NCBI RefSeq assembly: GCF_015222005.1
Contig: NZ_JADFFL010000004.1
Location: forward strand, 124,001 to 188,000
Source: Mucilaginibacter myungsuensis
GTDB taxonomy: Bacteria > Bacteroidota > Bacteroidia > Sphingobacteriales > Sphingobacteriaceae
Reading direction: 5' to 3'
Length of the DNA: 64,000 bases
A model generated the notes under the pieces. That model did not search any database. It was not told the DNA's origin and worked only from the letters and a program-made list of their open reading frames with translations. Shown here in pieces: positions 17,344-26,501 of the stretch; the stretch's first letter is position 1; each line of letters starts with the position of its first letter. The position numbers and the translations under genes were made by a program.

Positions 17344-18546
17344 ATGCCTAAATTCCCCTTGCCGGATAACGAAGCAGACAGGTTAGCTGCCCTGCGATCG
17401 TACAACATACTGGATACAGCCGAAGAGGATGACTTTGACGAGCTGACCACGCTGGCTTCGGCAATATGCCAAACGCCTATAGCGCTGATCAGTTTGGTTG
17501 ACGATAGCAGGCAATGGTTCAAATCTCACAAAGGGCTGGATGCCCGCGAAACCCCAAAAAATGTCTCGTTCTGTGCCCATGCCATTGCATCGCCCAATGA
17601 GGTGATGATGGTGAACGACGCCAGCCAAGACCCTCGATTTACAGAGAATAGTTTGGTTACCGGCGAACCGCATGTGATATTTTACGCAGGGGTACCTTTG
17701 GTTACCGAAGACGGCTTTGCTTTAGGTTCGCTTTGCGTGATAGACCATACCCCGAAAGAACTTACCGCCGAACAGATCAACGCGCTTAAGATCTTGGCCA
17801 AACAGGTGATCAACAAGCTCGATCTTCGCCGTAAGGCCGAGACCTTGAAGAAGGCCCATCAGCAATTACGTAGTTCTAACGCCTTTATAGAGAAGTTTGC
17901 CAGCATGGCGGCGCACGATATCAAGAACCCGCTAAGCAGTATGCTGCTATCATCGCAAGCGCTGCGGATGCGCTTGGCAAAGATGCAAGATGCCGGTTGC
18001 ATGAAATTGATCGACCTGAACATCACATCCATCAATCGCTTAATGAGCATGCTGGACGAGATGCTGGCCTATTCTAAATCGCCCGATACTTTATTGAAAC
18101 GCAAACAGCGCATTTATCTGAATGATATCCTGAAACAGGTTATCGGGTTGATCAAGGTGCCTGCCAATTTTAAGATATCGCTGCCCGAAGATGGTTACCA
18201 GGTAAACGTATCCCCTATCGCGACCGAGCAGATCTTTATCAACTTGCTTACCAACGCTATCCGATATAACGATAAAGAGGAAGGCCTTATCGATATCCGC
18301 TTTAGCTACGATGATGATAACTATCTTTTTGAGGTAGAAGACAACGGTATCGGCATCGACGAAAAACATTTTGACGATATCTTCACCAATAACTTCACGC
18401 TTAATAAGGCCGACCGCTTTGATAACTCAGGCACGGGTATTGGCTTATCTACCGTTAAAGAGATCATCAATACCTTGGGTGGCAGTATATCATTAACATC
18501 TGCAATTGGCAAGGGTACCACTTTCTACGTGTCGATACCTAAATAG
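17344..18546 (+). CDS. GAF-domain sensor histidine kinase
   Basis: A 400-residue cytoplasmic kinase without transmembrane helices. The N-terminal GAF domain (about 25-160) carries the phrases ALISLVDDSRQWFKS and SFCAHAI, typical of GAF kinases in Bacteroidetes. A HisKA domain with His191 in AAHDIKNP and a HATPase domain (NLLTNAIRYN, DNGIGID, GTGIGLSTVKEI) follow. No cognate regulator is adjacent. The ligand is unknown. Confidence 0.9.
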   Translation: MPKFPLPDNEADRLAALRSYNILDTAEEDDFDELTTLASAICQTPIALISLVDDSRQWFKSHKGLDARETPKNVSFCAHAIASPNEVMMVNDASQDPRFTENSLVTGEPHVIFYAGVPLVTEDGFALGSLCVIDHTPKELTAEQINALKILAKQVINKLDLRRKAETLKKAHQQLRSSNAFIEKFASMAAHDIKNPLSSMLLSSQALRMRLAKMQDAGCMKLIDLNITSINRLMSMLDEMLAYSKSPDTLLKRKQRIYLNDILKQVIGLIKVPANFKISLPEDGYQVNVSPIATEQIFINLLTNAIRYNDKEEGLIDIRFSYDDDNYLFEVEDNGIGIDEKHFDDIFTNNFTLNKADRFDNSGTGIGLSTVKEIINTLGGSISLTSAIGKGTTFYVSIPK

Positions 18547-18547
18547 C

Positions 18548-18763
18548 TCAGGGCTTTCTCTTTCCGGTGACCAATAAGATAATCCCGGCAATTACAAATA
18601 CTCCTCCCGCATAAGGCGGCCAGTTCACAGTATGTTGCTTATCTGCCGATATCTCTATCGGGCCGGCGTCTACCACTTTCTCTTTCTTGGTGTAAGTAAA
18701 TCCGGTGTAAATGAACATCAGCAACCCTATGATCAATAATATTATCCCTATTGGCTTATTCAT
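18548..18763 (-). CDS. Small two-helix membrane protein
   Basis: A 71-residue protein with two hydrophobic helices (about 4-23 and 50-67) joined by a charged loop (KKEKVVDAGPIEISADK). The pattern fits DUF3185-like small membrane proteins. It is convergent with the histidine kinase; the two stop codons are 1 nt apart. Function unknown. Confidence 0.6.
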   Translation of the reverse strand: MNKPIGIILLIIGLLMFIYTGFTYTKKEKVVDAGPIEISADKQHTVNWPPYAGGVFVIAGIILLVTGKRKP

Positions 18764-18888
18764 GTCTGTTTAAATTAGTAAATTGATAATAGCTTAACAC
18801 TTGTAAATGTTTGGTTTGCATAACAATAAGTATTTTTATCGTAGGCTATTTTTACTAAATTGCCCATACCAATTTTACATCTATTAAC

Positions 18889-20046
18889 ATGTCAACTGCA
18901 AAACGTAAACTGCTTTCGGTATTGATGGTTGCGTTACTGTGTAGCAACCTTAGCTGGTCGGCTAATCTGGATAAAGGCCCCGGCACGCTCGATCCTATCC
19001 TGCAAAAAGACTACATACAGAACATTATGCACAAAGTTGCCGATTGGCAGCTGGATTCCTGGACCAAGACCGGTTTCCGCCATGCCAAGGTAGATTGGAC
19101 CAACGCCGCCTGCTATACCGGGCTATACGCCTTGGGTAGCATGCCCAATAACGAGAAATACCTTACCTTCCTTGTCGATATTGGCAACAGCTTGAACTGG
19201 AATACCGGCCGCGACCGTTTTATGGCTGATGATTATTGCATCGGGCAAACCTACTCGTTGCTGTACACCAAGTATCAGGACAAAAAGATGATCGCTCCTT
19301 TCCGCTTACTGGCCGATAGCATTGTGGCCAAACCGCACGACGAATCGTTGGAGTGGAAGAACAAGATACAATCGCGCGAATGGGCCTGGTGCGATGCTTT
19401 ATTTATGGGGCCGACCGCTTTAAGCTACCTCAGCACTGCCACCGGCGACCCGAAATATCTGGAGACCGCCGTTAAACTTTGGTGGAAGACCACCGAATAC
19501 CTGTACGACCCGGTAGAGCGCCTTTACTCGCGCGATGGCAGTTACCTTAACAAGACCGAAAAGAATGGCAAAAAGGTATTTTGGTCCAGAGGAAACGGTT
19601 GGGTGATGGGCGGATTGGTGCGCGTGCTGGACAATATGCCGCTTGACCATCCCGAGCGTAAGAAATTTGAGACCCAGTATAAAGAGATGATGGCTAAAAT
19701 AGTATCTATCCAACAACCCGACGGTAGCTGGCATGCGTCATTACTGGACCCCGAAAGCTACCCTATAAAAGAAACCAGCGGGACAGGCTTTTACACTTAC
19801 GCCATCCTGTGGGGATTGAATAATAACCTGATCGACGCTAAGACCTATTGGCCGGTCGCTAAAAAAGCCTGGGCGGCGTTAACCACTGCCGTACATCCTG
19901 ACGGCATGTTGGGCTATGTACAGCGCATTGGTGGCGCGCCCGACAGCGTTACCGAGACAAGCACCGAAGTTTATGGCGTTGGATCGTTTTTATTAGCCGG
20001 CACACAACTTTATGATTATATGGCTACCCATCCTAAAGCAAAGTGA
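18889..20046 (+). CDS. GH105/GH88-type unsaturated glucuronyl or rhamnogalacturonyl hydrolase
   Basis: A 385-residue secreted enzyme with a signal peptide ending near SWSANLD. It has the (alpha/alpha)6 GH88/105 pattern: WTNAACYTGLYALG, DDYCIGQTYSLLY (candidate general acid Asp), EWAWCDALFMGPTAL and WSRGNGWVMGGLVRVL, then TSGTGFYTYAILWG. Family members remove the unsaturated uronic acid left by polysaccharide lyases on pectin-derived oligosaccharides. The KduI and UxuB-like genes at 55-56 kb could process the released sugar, but they are far away. A palindrome GTAAATATTTAC (20067-20078) follows the gene. Confidence 0.9.
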   Translation: MSTAKRKLLSVLMVALLCSNLSWSANLDKGPGTLDPILQKDYIQNIMHKVADWQLDSWTKTGFRHAKVDWTNAACYTGLYALGSMPNNEKYLTFLVDIGNSLNWNTGRDRFMADDYCIGQTYSLLYTKYQDKKMIAPFRLLADSIVAKPHDESLEWKNKIQSREWAWCDALFMGPTALSYLSTATGDPKYLETAVKLWWKTTEYLYDPVERLYSRDGSYLNKTEKNGKKVFWSRGNGWVMGGLVRVLDNMPLDHPERKKFETQYKEMMAKIVSIQQPDGSWHASLLDPESYPIKETSGTGFYTYAILWGLNNNLIDAKTYWPVAKKAWAALTTAVHPDGMLGYVQRIGGAPDSVTETSTEVYGVGSFLLAGTQLYDYMATHPKAK

Positions 20047-20182
20047 TAGGAATGTCGTAATGTGATGTAAATATTTACACTTGTTAAAAGATGTTAAAAC
20101 GCAAGGCGCTATGCTAAATTGAAGCGCTGTTCGTGCTATATTGGTCGTCAAATAAATAATTGACCATATTTACATTATTCAT

Positions 20183-20190
20183 TATCTTTG
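20183..20190 (+). promoter_or_regulatory. -7 promoter box of bamD-rpoZ
   Basis: TATCTTTG, exact match, only 4 nt before the bamD ATG, so the mRNA is probably leaderless or nearly so. Confidence 0.7.
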
Positions 20191-20194
20191 CAAA

Positions 20195-21127
20195 ATGTTT
20201 AAAAGACAAAGTGTCGTTTTTTTTAGTGTACTGATAGCTGTTTTTGCGATCGTGGCAAGCTGCAAAAGCAAGTTCGAGAAGATAAAAGGAAGTAACGATT
20301 ACACTAAAAAGTACCAAGAGGCAGTTAGGCTATATAACAGAAAAGAATATTCTAAAGCTTTAGAATTATTTGATGATGTTGCCCAACGCTACCGTGGCCG
20401 CGAGGATGCTGTTGACCTTTTTTACTATTACGCTTACACCAACTATCGCTTGCGCGATTACACGTCGGCCAGGTACCAGTTCAAAAACTTTGCTGATACT
20501 TACCAAAACAGCCCGCGTGCCGAAGAGTGCCGCTTTATGGCCGCTTATTGCTATTACCTTGATTCGCCGAACTACACTTTGGATCAGGATAACACAAGCC
20601 GAGCTATCGACGCTTTGCAATTGTTCATTAACTTGTACCCTAAAAGCGACCGTGTTGCCGAGGCCAGCAAACTGATAGCCGACCTGCGTAACAAGCTGGA
20701 AGAAAAAGCTTTTGCTAACGCTAACCTGCACTTGACCATTTTGGATTATCAAGCTGCAGTGATCACCTTTAATAATGCCTTGCGCGATTATCCGGATACC
20801 AAGTATGCCGAGGAGATGGAATATTTGATCATCAAATCGCAATACCTGTACGCAAAGAACAGCAGCGAGTTTAAGCAAGAAGAGCGTTACAATGCCGCGA
20901 TCACCTTTGCCGATCAGTTCACTGAAAAATATCCGGCAAGCAAATACCTTAAAGACGCTGCTAACTATAAAAAAGATAGCGAACGCGGTATACAGCAAAA
21001 CAAGTTAGCGCTGATAGAGATCAATGCCGATATGGCCAAAGCACGTAAAGCTGCTCAAAAAGACAGTTTACAACGCACAGCGCTACCATCGATCAAACAA
21101 AGCAGCCAAAAAATACCTGCCAACTAA
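20195..21127 (+). CDS. bamD: Outer membrane assembly lipoprotein BamD
   Basis: A 310-residue lipoprotein; the signal peptide ends in the lipobox IVASC. TPR-like repeats follow (KKYQEAVRLYNRKEYSKALELFD, YYYAYTNYRLRDYTSARYQF, AIDALQLFINLYPKSD, YPDTKYAEEMEYLI), the YfiO/BamD pattern. It acts at the inner face of the outer membrane in the BAM complex that inserts beta-barrel proteins. It is followed 22 nt downstream by rpoZ, a conserved Bacteroidetes gene order. Confidence 0.92.
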   Translation: MFKRQSVVFFSVLIAVFAIVASCKSKFEKIKGSNDYTKKYQEAVRLYNRKEYSKALELFDDVAQRYRGREDAVDLFYYYAYTNYRLRDYTSARYQFKNFADTYQNSPRAEECRFMAAYCYYLDSPNYTLDQDNTSRAIDALQLFINLYPKSDRVAEASKLIADLRNKLEEKAFANANLHLTILDYQAAVITFNNALRDYPDTKYAEEMEYLIIKSQYLYAKNSSEFKQEERYNAAITFADQFTEKYPASKYLKDAANYKKDSERGIQQNKLALIEINADMAKARKAAQKDSLQRTALPSIKQSSQKIPAN

Positions 21128-21149
21128 TAATTTTTGATAAAAAAGATAT

Positions 21150-21485
21150 ATGACAAACGTTAATAACAAACCAACTGTTGCCAGCAGCACCGTTACCCGC
21201 GACTTACGCGAGCTTGACGTGAAAACCGATAACATTTACGAGTCGTTGGTGATCATTGCTAAAAGGGCCAACCAGATATCTAACAATATCAAAGAAGAAT
21301 TGACCCAAAAACTATCTGAGTTCGCATCAGCTAACGATAACCTGGAAGAGGTGTTTGAGAACCGCGAGCAGATAGAGATATCTAAACACTACGAGCGCAT
21401 GCCAAAACCAACTTTGGTAGCTATACAAGAGTTTTTAGAGGATAAGGTTTACTACCGCAACCCTAATAAAGAGAAAGACGCTTAA
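21150..21485 (+). CDS. rpoZ: RNA polymerase omega subunit (Bacteroidetes type)
   Basis: A 111-residue protein with VTRDLRELDVKTDNIYESLVIIAKRANQI, where the RpoZ core helix pairs with the NIYE and KRANQ signatures, and a longer acidic C-terminal part typical of Bacteroidetes. It assists assembly of the RNA polymerase beta-prime subunit. It follows bamD and ends at a strong terminator. The coaBC gene I would expect next is not here; MG2 genes on the opposite strand follow. Confidence 0.85.
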   Translation: MTNVNNKPTVASSTVTRDLRELDVKTDNIYESLVIIAKRANQISNNIKEELTQKLSEFASANDNLEEVFENREQIEISKHYERMPKPTLVAIQEFLEDKVYYRNPNKEKDA

Positions 21486-21511
21486 TATTTAAGCTGAAAC
21501 GATACGCCGGG

Positions 21512-21538
21512 GCCGCCTTGTTTTGCAAGGCGGCTTTT
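21512..21538 (+). terminator. Rho-independent terminator after rpoZ
   Basis: GCCGCCTTG, 5-nt loop, CAAGGCGGC, then TTTT. Confidence 0.85.
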
Positions 21539-21555
21539 GCTGTTTGTAGCTTTAA

Positions 21556-24009
21556 CTATGGCTGTATCTGTTTGTCGTCTTTTTTGGCGATGGTCTCAAA
21601 AGATGCCTCATTATAGATCACATCCTTATCGGTGACGCCCTGCACCACTATTCTGAATTTGCCGGTGATATCGCTGGTGTAAAAGGTCAGTTCGGTCTCT
21701 TTATCTTTACTCAGCATTACGCTATGTTTCCAAAAAACGGTGGATAGATAGTCGGGCTCCAACGGGTTTAACACAGCATAATCGGCACCATAGTATTGCT
21801 TGGAATTATTGATGCCGGTAAAAACGGTCATACCCGGGGCAGATACGTTACCTACGCCGCAATGCACATATTTGATCAGACCGCCGCCGCCGGCCTCGCG
21901 CAGCGTTTCGCCAATTTTTGGTGGCCTGTTCTCCGGGTCTCCGGGGTGATTAAAGCAGTTAAGGATATTATAACGGCAAACATAATCGCCGCAATCGTTA
22001 GCGCCGCGCAGTTTATCGCTCTTTCCTTTTATATTCACCTGCCTAAGTTTGGTTGCATTTTTTAACGGGGTGAATACAAAAGTTTTAGTATCGCTCGTCA
22101 CCGGCGGATCAAATGGCTCAGGTTCGATTCCTTTGGCAATGCCTAATTGCGCCAAATGATACTGGTCCGTTAGCATAACCGTATGGTCGGCCGATGCTTC
22201 TGTCGTTCGTATCCGCATCCTGTTGTCGGTCTTTTGAGCAAATACGTTACCGTTGGTCAGCGCAAAATCTCCGTTCTGATCCGTTGGGACCATGATCAGT
22301 ATGCCCGAATCCTTGCGCAATAATAATCTCATCGCTCTCTTTACCGAGTCCTTACCCTTAAGTACGGTGCCATTGTAAGCAAACTCATCATACCGGCGGA
22401 TAGTATCTTCGGGGACGGCCTTCATCATCTCGTGCCAGGCATATTTGCTCCAGCCACGAATGAGCAGCAGGTCATTCAAGTATTTTCGGTCGGGGGCGCG
22501 GCTGCCCATCAGATTTTCTTTAGCCGGGATATTCTCTATCTCGTTACGCAGGTAATAATATTGTTCGATGTTGTTATCCTTTTTCACTTCCAGCCGGTTA
22601 TCCTGTACGCAAGCCACAGATACCAGCGCCGATGACGCTTTGGTCTTCAGCGGGTCTAACTTAAGTTTAACGGTCATTTTTTGCCGAAGGCCGGGTTGCC
22701 TATCGTCCACTTTAATGTTAATGTTAGAGCGGTGATCGTAATGCGCAAAAAACATATGTTCGGCGACCGGCTTTTGGTAACTGTCCAATACGGTCACCGT
22801 GGTAAGGCCCCGCGGCATATTACTAAGATCTATCTTCACACTTCGTCCGCGTTTGTCGGCATCAATATCTATCGCTGCAAATATTTCGCGGTAGTTATGC
22901 ACCAGTAAGGTAAACTTGCCTTTAAAACTACTCCGCACAATAAGCCGGGCGGTATCATTAGCTACAGATTCGGCCATGTACATCACAACTCCGGCCGGTA
23001 ACACCGTAGGTAAAGGGTAAACCACATCATCATGCTTAACCCTGATCAGTTTGGCCGTGTAGGTTGCGGCAGTAGTTGGGCTGATGTTGAACGTCCCCAT
23101 CCCATAACTATCCGTTTGGATGGTATCGATCGGCTTACTGTTGGCATATAACACAGCCGACGCTTTAATGGGCGTACCGGCCGGAGTTTTAGCCTCCCAG
23201 GCAACCCGACTGATCAGTCCTGAAACTAAATTGCCGCCCTCGGGATAAAATTTCACACTGTTTATCTGCTTTTTCACCGGGATATCCAGGTGCACGGTCT
23301 TGGTTATCTTGTTGTGTTTTACCTGCACCTCTAAATTATGCTGCAGGTTATTGATCCTGTTTTTGGGGATAAGCAGCGTGTAACTGCCGAGTACATTAGT
23401 TTTAGCTTCGCCCATTACACGGGTACTTTTGTCTTTGTTCCGGCCTAAAATATAGCTCACGCTGGCCTTATCCAGCGGACCATCGGGGCCTTTGGCATTA
23501 ATGAGTACGCGGGTATTCACCAGATCTTTAAAAAGCGTGTCCAACGTAATACTTACGGTAAAAGGTGGTTGCGTAGCAGTTTTAATAGTGATAGGCTGCA
23601 CAAAACGTAAAGCCGGTTTGCCATTTACTTTAAGGTTGGTGATGGCTATAAAACTGTAATTGCCCGGGGTGATTGTGTCCGGAATGATAAGGTTACCATC
23701 TGCAAAACCGCGCATGGGATACTTGGCCTCTACGATCAGCTTTTGAGTGTTATCATTCACCAGGCCAACAGATATTACCTGATGTTTAAGCAGGTTGCTA
23801 TCCGGGTTTAGCAGATAGGCCGCAAACCAGATGGTCTCGTTATTTACGTACACCGTTTTATCTAAATGGGCAAACAGCACTGACGATGGTTTTTGGTTAT
23901 TGTAGACCTTGGCTTGTTGAAATATCGTATCAATGTACTTGCCCTGACCCTTAGCAACGGATACCAGTAGAAAGGACAAGGCGAAAGCTATACTAAACAG
24001 TCTGTGCAT
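21556..24009 (-). CDS. MG2-domain secreted protein, third gene of a tandem triplet
   Basis: A protein of 817 residues with a signal peptide ending VAKGQ. The N-terminal alpha-2-macroglobulin-like MG2 domain shows FAHLDKTVYVNNETIWFAAY, followed by Ig-like segments including VKFYPEGGNLVSG. Near residue 660 is a cysteine-rich insert: NDCGDYVCRYNILNC followed by a conserved His and a later HCG. The C-terminus has FYTSDITGKFRIVVQGVTD. No thioester motif and no TonB-receptor barrel are present. It lies 13 nt after the middle copy and is its probable operon partner. Function unknown; envelope or secreted scaffolding or protease inhibition by analogy. Confidence 0.75.
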   Translation of the reverse strand: MHRLFSIAFALSFLLVSVAKGQGKYIDTIFQQAKVYNNQKPSSVLFAHLDKTVYVNNETIWFAAYLLNPDSNLLKHQVISVGLVNDNTQKLIVEAKYPMRGFADGNLIIPDTITPGNYSFIAITNLKVNGKPALRFVQPITIKTATQPPFTVSITLDTLFKDLVNTRVLINAKGPDGPLDKASVSYILGRNKDKSTRVMGEAKTNVLGSYTLLIPKNRINNLQHNLEVQVKHNKITKTVHLDIPVKKQINSVKFYPEGGNLVSGLISRVAWEAKTPAGTPIKASAVLYANSKPIDTIQTDSYGMGTFNISPTTAATYTAKLIRVKHDDVVYPLPTVLPAGVVMYMAESVANDTARLIVRSSFKGKFTLLVHNYREIFAAIDIDADKRGRSVKIDLSNMPRGLTTVTVLDSYQKPVAEHMFFAHYDHRSNINIKVDDRQPGLRQKMTVKLKLDPLKTKASSALVSVACVQDNRLEVKKDNNIEQYYYLRNEIENIPAKENLMGSRAPDRKYLNDLLLIRGWSKYAWHEMMKAVPEDTIRRYDEFAYNGTVLKGKDSVKRAMRLLLRKDSGILIMVPTDQNGDFALTNGNVFAQKTDNRMRIRTTEASADHTVMLTDQYHLAQLGIAKGIEPEPFDPPVTSDTKTFVFTPLKNATKLRQVNIKGKSDKLRGANDCGDYVCRYNILNCFNHPGDPENRPPKIGETLREAGGGGLIKYVHCGVGNVSAPGMTVFTGINNSKQYYGADYAVLNPLEPDYLSTVFWKHSVMLSKDKETELTFYTSDITGKFRIVVQGVTDKDVIYNEASFETIAKKDDKQIQP

Positions 24010-24022
24010 TAGTCAAGTAAAA

Positions 24023-26494
24023 TTATTGTTGGGGTATTTGTTTCTTTTTAACATCAAAGGAAGTCTCACCATATACCAATCCCTGATCGGTAACGCCTTG
24101 CATCACCACTCTGAATTTGCCGGCAATATCGCTGGTGTAGAACATCACATCCGCCTCGCCTTTATCATTCAAAGCCACGGCATGTTTCCAAAATATGGTA
24201 GATTGATAGTCGGGCGGACCGTTTTTAGTTTCATTGTAATTAGTAACATAAAATTCCTTATGGGTGTAAATACCACTTACCTTTAGCATATTATCGGGAG
24301 CGGCCGATCCGTTTTTAAAGACCTTACAGCCGGTATAAACTATCCCACCTGCATAAGTGGCACCTTGTATTGGTTCGGTGTTACCCGGTTCATTATTATG
24401 CCTTGGACAATTCAATATATTAAATGGGCATACATAGTCGCCGCACTCATTCTGCCGGTGGATACCTTCACGTCCATACAAAGAATTATCAGTTGTTGAC
24501 TTGATATTGACCTGTTTTAATTGCGTAGCCAAACCCGGTTCAACCGATACTAACGAGCGGTTATTCTCTGCAGCACCAGGCGTTTCAGGCTCGTCAAGGT
24601 CCAGTGTATCCGCCAATCGTTTAGATGTCCGGTCGTACGGGTCATCAAGTTTGATACGGTAAGGAACATCACGGGCAATACCATTAATAAAAAGAAAGAT
24701 GTTCTTGTCAGGCTCGGTCAGCAGTTCGTTTTCAGACATTTTGAAATCACCCGCTGCATCGGTCGATATCATCCCGATCCTATCTTTCATCATTGATGTT
24801 AGGTTGATGGGCTTTTTCAATTTTTTTCCTGCGTAAGATACGCTACCCTTATAAGCCAGATTATTAAAATTCTTAATCGTATCGGTGGATGATACTTTGT
24901 TAAGATCGGTCCAGGTGTACCTGCTCCACCCTCTCACCAATAGCAGATCGTTCACATAACGGTTACGCACCTCGTCGTTACCAAAAACGCCATCTATAGG
25001 TGGTAAATTTTGCAGATCGCGTTGCAGGTAAAAATAGGTTTCGATGTTGTTAGGATTTTTAGCGCTTAGCCTATTATCCTGCACACAGGCTACAGACACA
25101 AAACCACTGGTTGGCTTTGCATCACCGGTATTGAATTTTAGTTTTACGTTTACCTGTTCGCGCATGCTGTACGATGTTTTGTCTGATGAGATATCCGATA
25201 CCGGCCTATCGCTGTATCCGGCAAAGAACATCCGCTCGGCACATGGCCTGTCCAGGCTATCCAAAAGCGTAATGGTAGCCAGGCCGCGTGGCATAGCCGC
25301 CGTACTGATCTTCACGGTGCGGCCATATTTGGGCACTACAACTTGAAGGTCAGCAAACTCGCTACGGTAATTGTGCAGCAATAAACGGTAGGTGCGTTGT
25401 TCGTTACTTAGCAGACGTAGCACCAGTGTATCTTTAGGTAAAGCTTGGGCTACACTGACCACAGGTCCGTTCATCATTGGAGCTGGCAGGCGATAGCTGG
25501 TATCGATTGTTCCATTCTGCAAAATGGCTACCCTATACGCCGACCCGGCTTCGGGTTTAAGATAGAACACACCCATGCCATAGCTATTGGTCTCTAAGGT
25601 ATCGACAAGCTTATTATCTTTAAATAGGACCCCACCAAGCTTCAGGAAATTTCCACCGGCATCCCTGGCCTCCCAGGCGATGCGATTTTGCATATTCAAG
25701 ACCAAATTGCCCCCTTCCGGATAGAACTTCACAATGGGCTTTTCTTTCTTTACCGGGATGCTTAGTTTAATAAACTCGGTTTGTTTACCGTTCTTAACCT
25801 CTGCACGGAGGGTGTGGTTAGCTGAGGTCAGTAATTTCCTGTCGATGGTTAAGGTATGCCCCCCGGTAACATCAGTTTGCGCGTCGACAGCCAACACAGG
25901 CTTCTTACTACCGCCAACAGTATATTTTATTGGCGCACCGATCAGCAAGATCGACTTATCCGACCGCGCCTTCAACAGCGTTTTCACAGGGCCAACGGTG
26001 CTTGTGCTGTCCAATAATTTCAATGTTAAGCCTATAGAAGGCTGGTTAGTAGTTTTTAAAACTATCGGTTGCTCAAAAAGCACTTCGGGATCTTTGCCGT
26101 TCATCCGGTCGGTGTAGGCAACAAAAGTATAACCACCCGCCGCGCTCGAATCGGGGATAGACATATTGCCAAAGCTCAAGCCGCCATCCATCACAAAATT
26201 TTTCTGTGCCACTACTTTGCGGTCCGCCCCCCTGATCAAACTTACCGAAAGTGTGCGATGGGCTTTAGCCGCAATGCTGTCGGCATTTAACAGGTATCCG
26301 GTGAACCAAACCTCCTCGTTACTGGTATAAATGGTCTTATCAAAATGGAGGAATAAAACCGGCGCTGCATGTTTTTTGGCGTAAAGCGCCAATTTATCAT
26401 TTAAAGTAGCGGGGGTTTGTGCCTGTGCCTCTGCTTCTGCAAAAAACAGCAGCGATATAACAATAGCATTAACCAAGTTCTTTGAAATATTCAT
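24023..26494 (-). CDS. MG2-domain secreted protein, middle gene of the triplet
   Basis: A protein of 823 residues, paralogous to both flanking genes but clearly the most divergent. The signal peptide ends near AEAQAQ. MG2 reads LHFDKTIYTSNEEVWFTGY; the Ig-like region has VKFYPEGGNLVLN. The Cys-rich insert is present (NECGDYVCPFNILNC) but is preceded by a longer linker with YGREGIHRQ. The C-terminal FYTSDIAGKFRVVMQGVTD matches the others. Operon position second of three, 7 nt after the first gene. Function unknown. Confidence 0.75.
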   Translation of the reverse strand: MNISKNLVNAIVISLLFFAEAEAQAQTPATLNDKLALYAKKHAAPVLFLHFDKTIYTSNEEVWFTGYLLNADSIAAKAHRTLSVSLIRGADRKVVAQKNFVMDGGLSFGNMSIPDSSAAGGYTFVAYTDRMNGKDPEVLFEQPIVLKTTNQPSIGLTLKLLDSTSTVGPVKTLLKARSDKSILLIGAPIKYTVGGSKKPVLAVDAQTDVTGGHTLTIDRKLLTSANHTLRAEVKNGKQTEFIKLSIPVKKEKPIVKFYPEGGNLVLNMQNRIAWEARDAGGNFLKLGGVLFKDNKLVDTLETNSYGMGVFYLKPEAGSAYRVAILQNGTIDTSYRLPAPMMNGPVVSVAQALPKDTLVLRLLSNEQRTYRLLLHNYRSEFADLQVVVPKYGRTVKISTAAMPRGLATITLLDSLDRPCAERMFFAGYSDRPVSDISSDKTSYSMREQVNVKLKFNTGDAKPTSGFVSVACVQDNRLSAKNPNNIETYFYLQRDLQNLPPIDGVFGNDEVRNRYVNDLLLVRGWSRYTWTDLNKVSSTDTIKNFNNLAYKGSVSYAGKKLKKPINLTSMMKDRIGMISTDAAGDFKMSENELLTEPDKNIFLFINGIARDVPYRIKLDDPYDRTSKRLADTLDLDEPETPGAAENNRSLVSVEPGLATQLKQVNIKSTTDNSLYGREGIHRQNECGDYVCPFNILNCPRHNNEPGNTEPIQGATYAGGIVYTGCKVFKNGSAAPDNMLKVSGIYTHKEFYVTNYNETKNGPPDYQSTIFWKHAVALNDKGEADVMFYTSDIAGKFRVVMQGVTDQGLVYGETSFDVKKKQIPQQ

Positions 26495-26501
26495 ATGATA
26501 G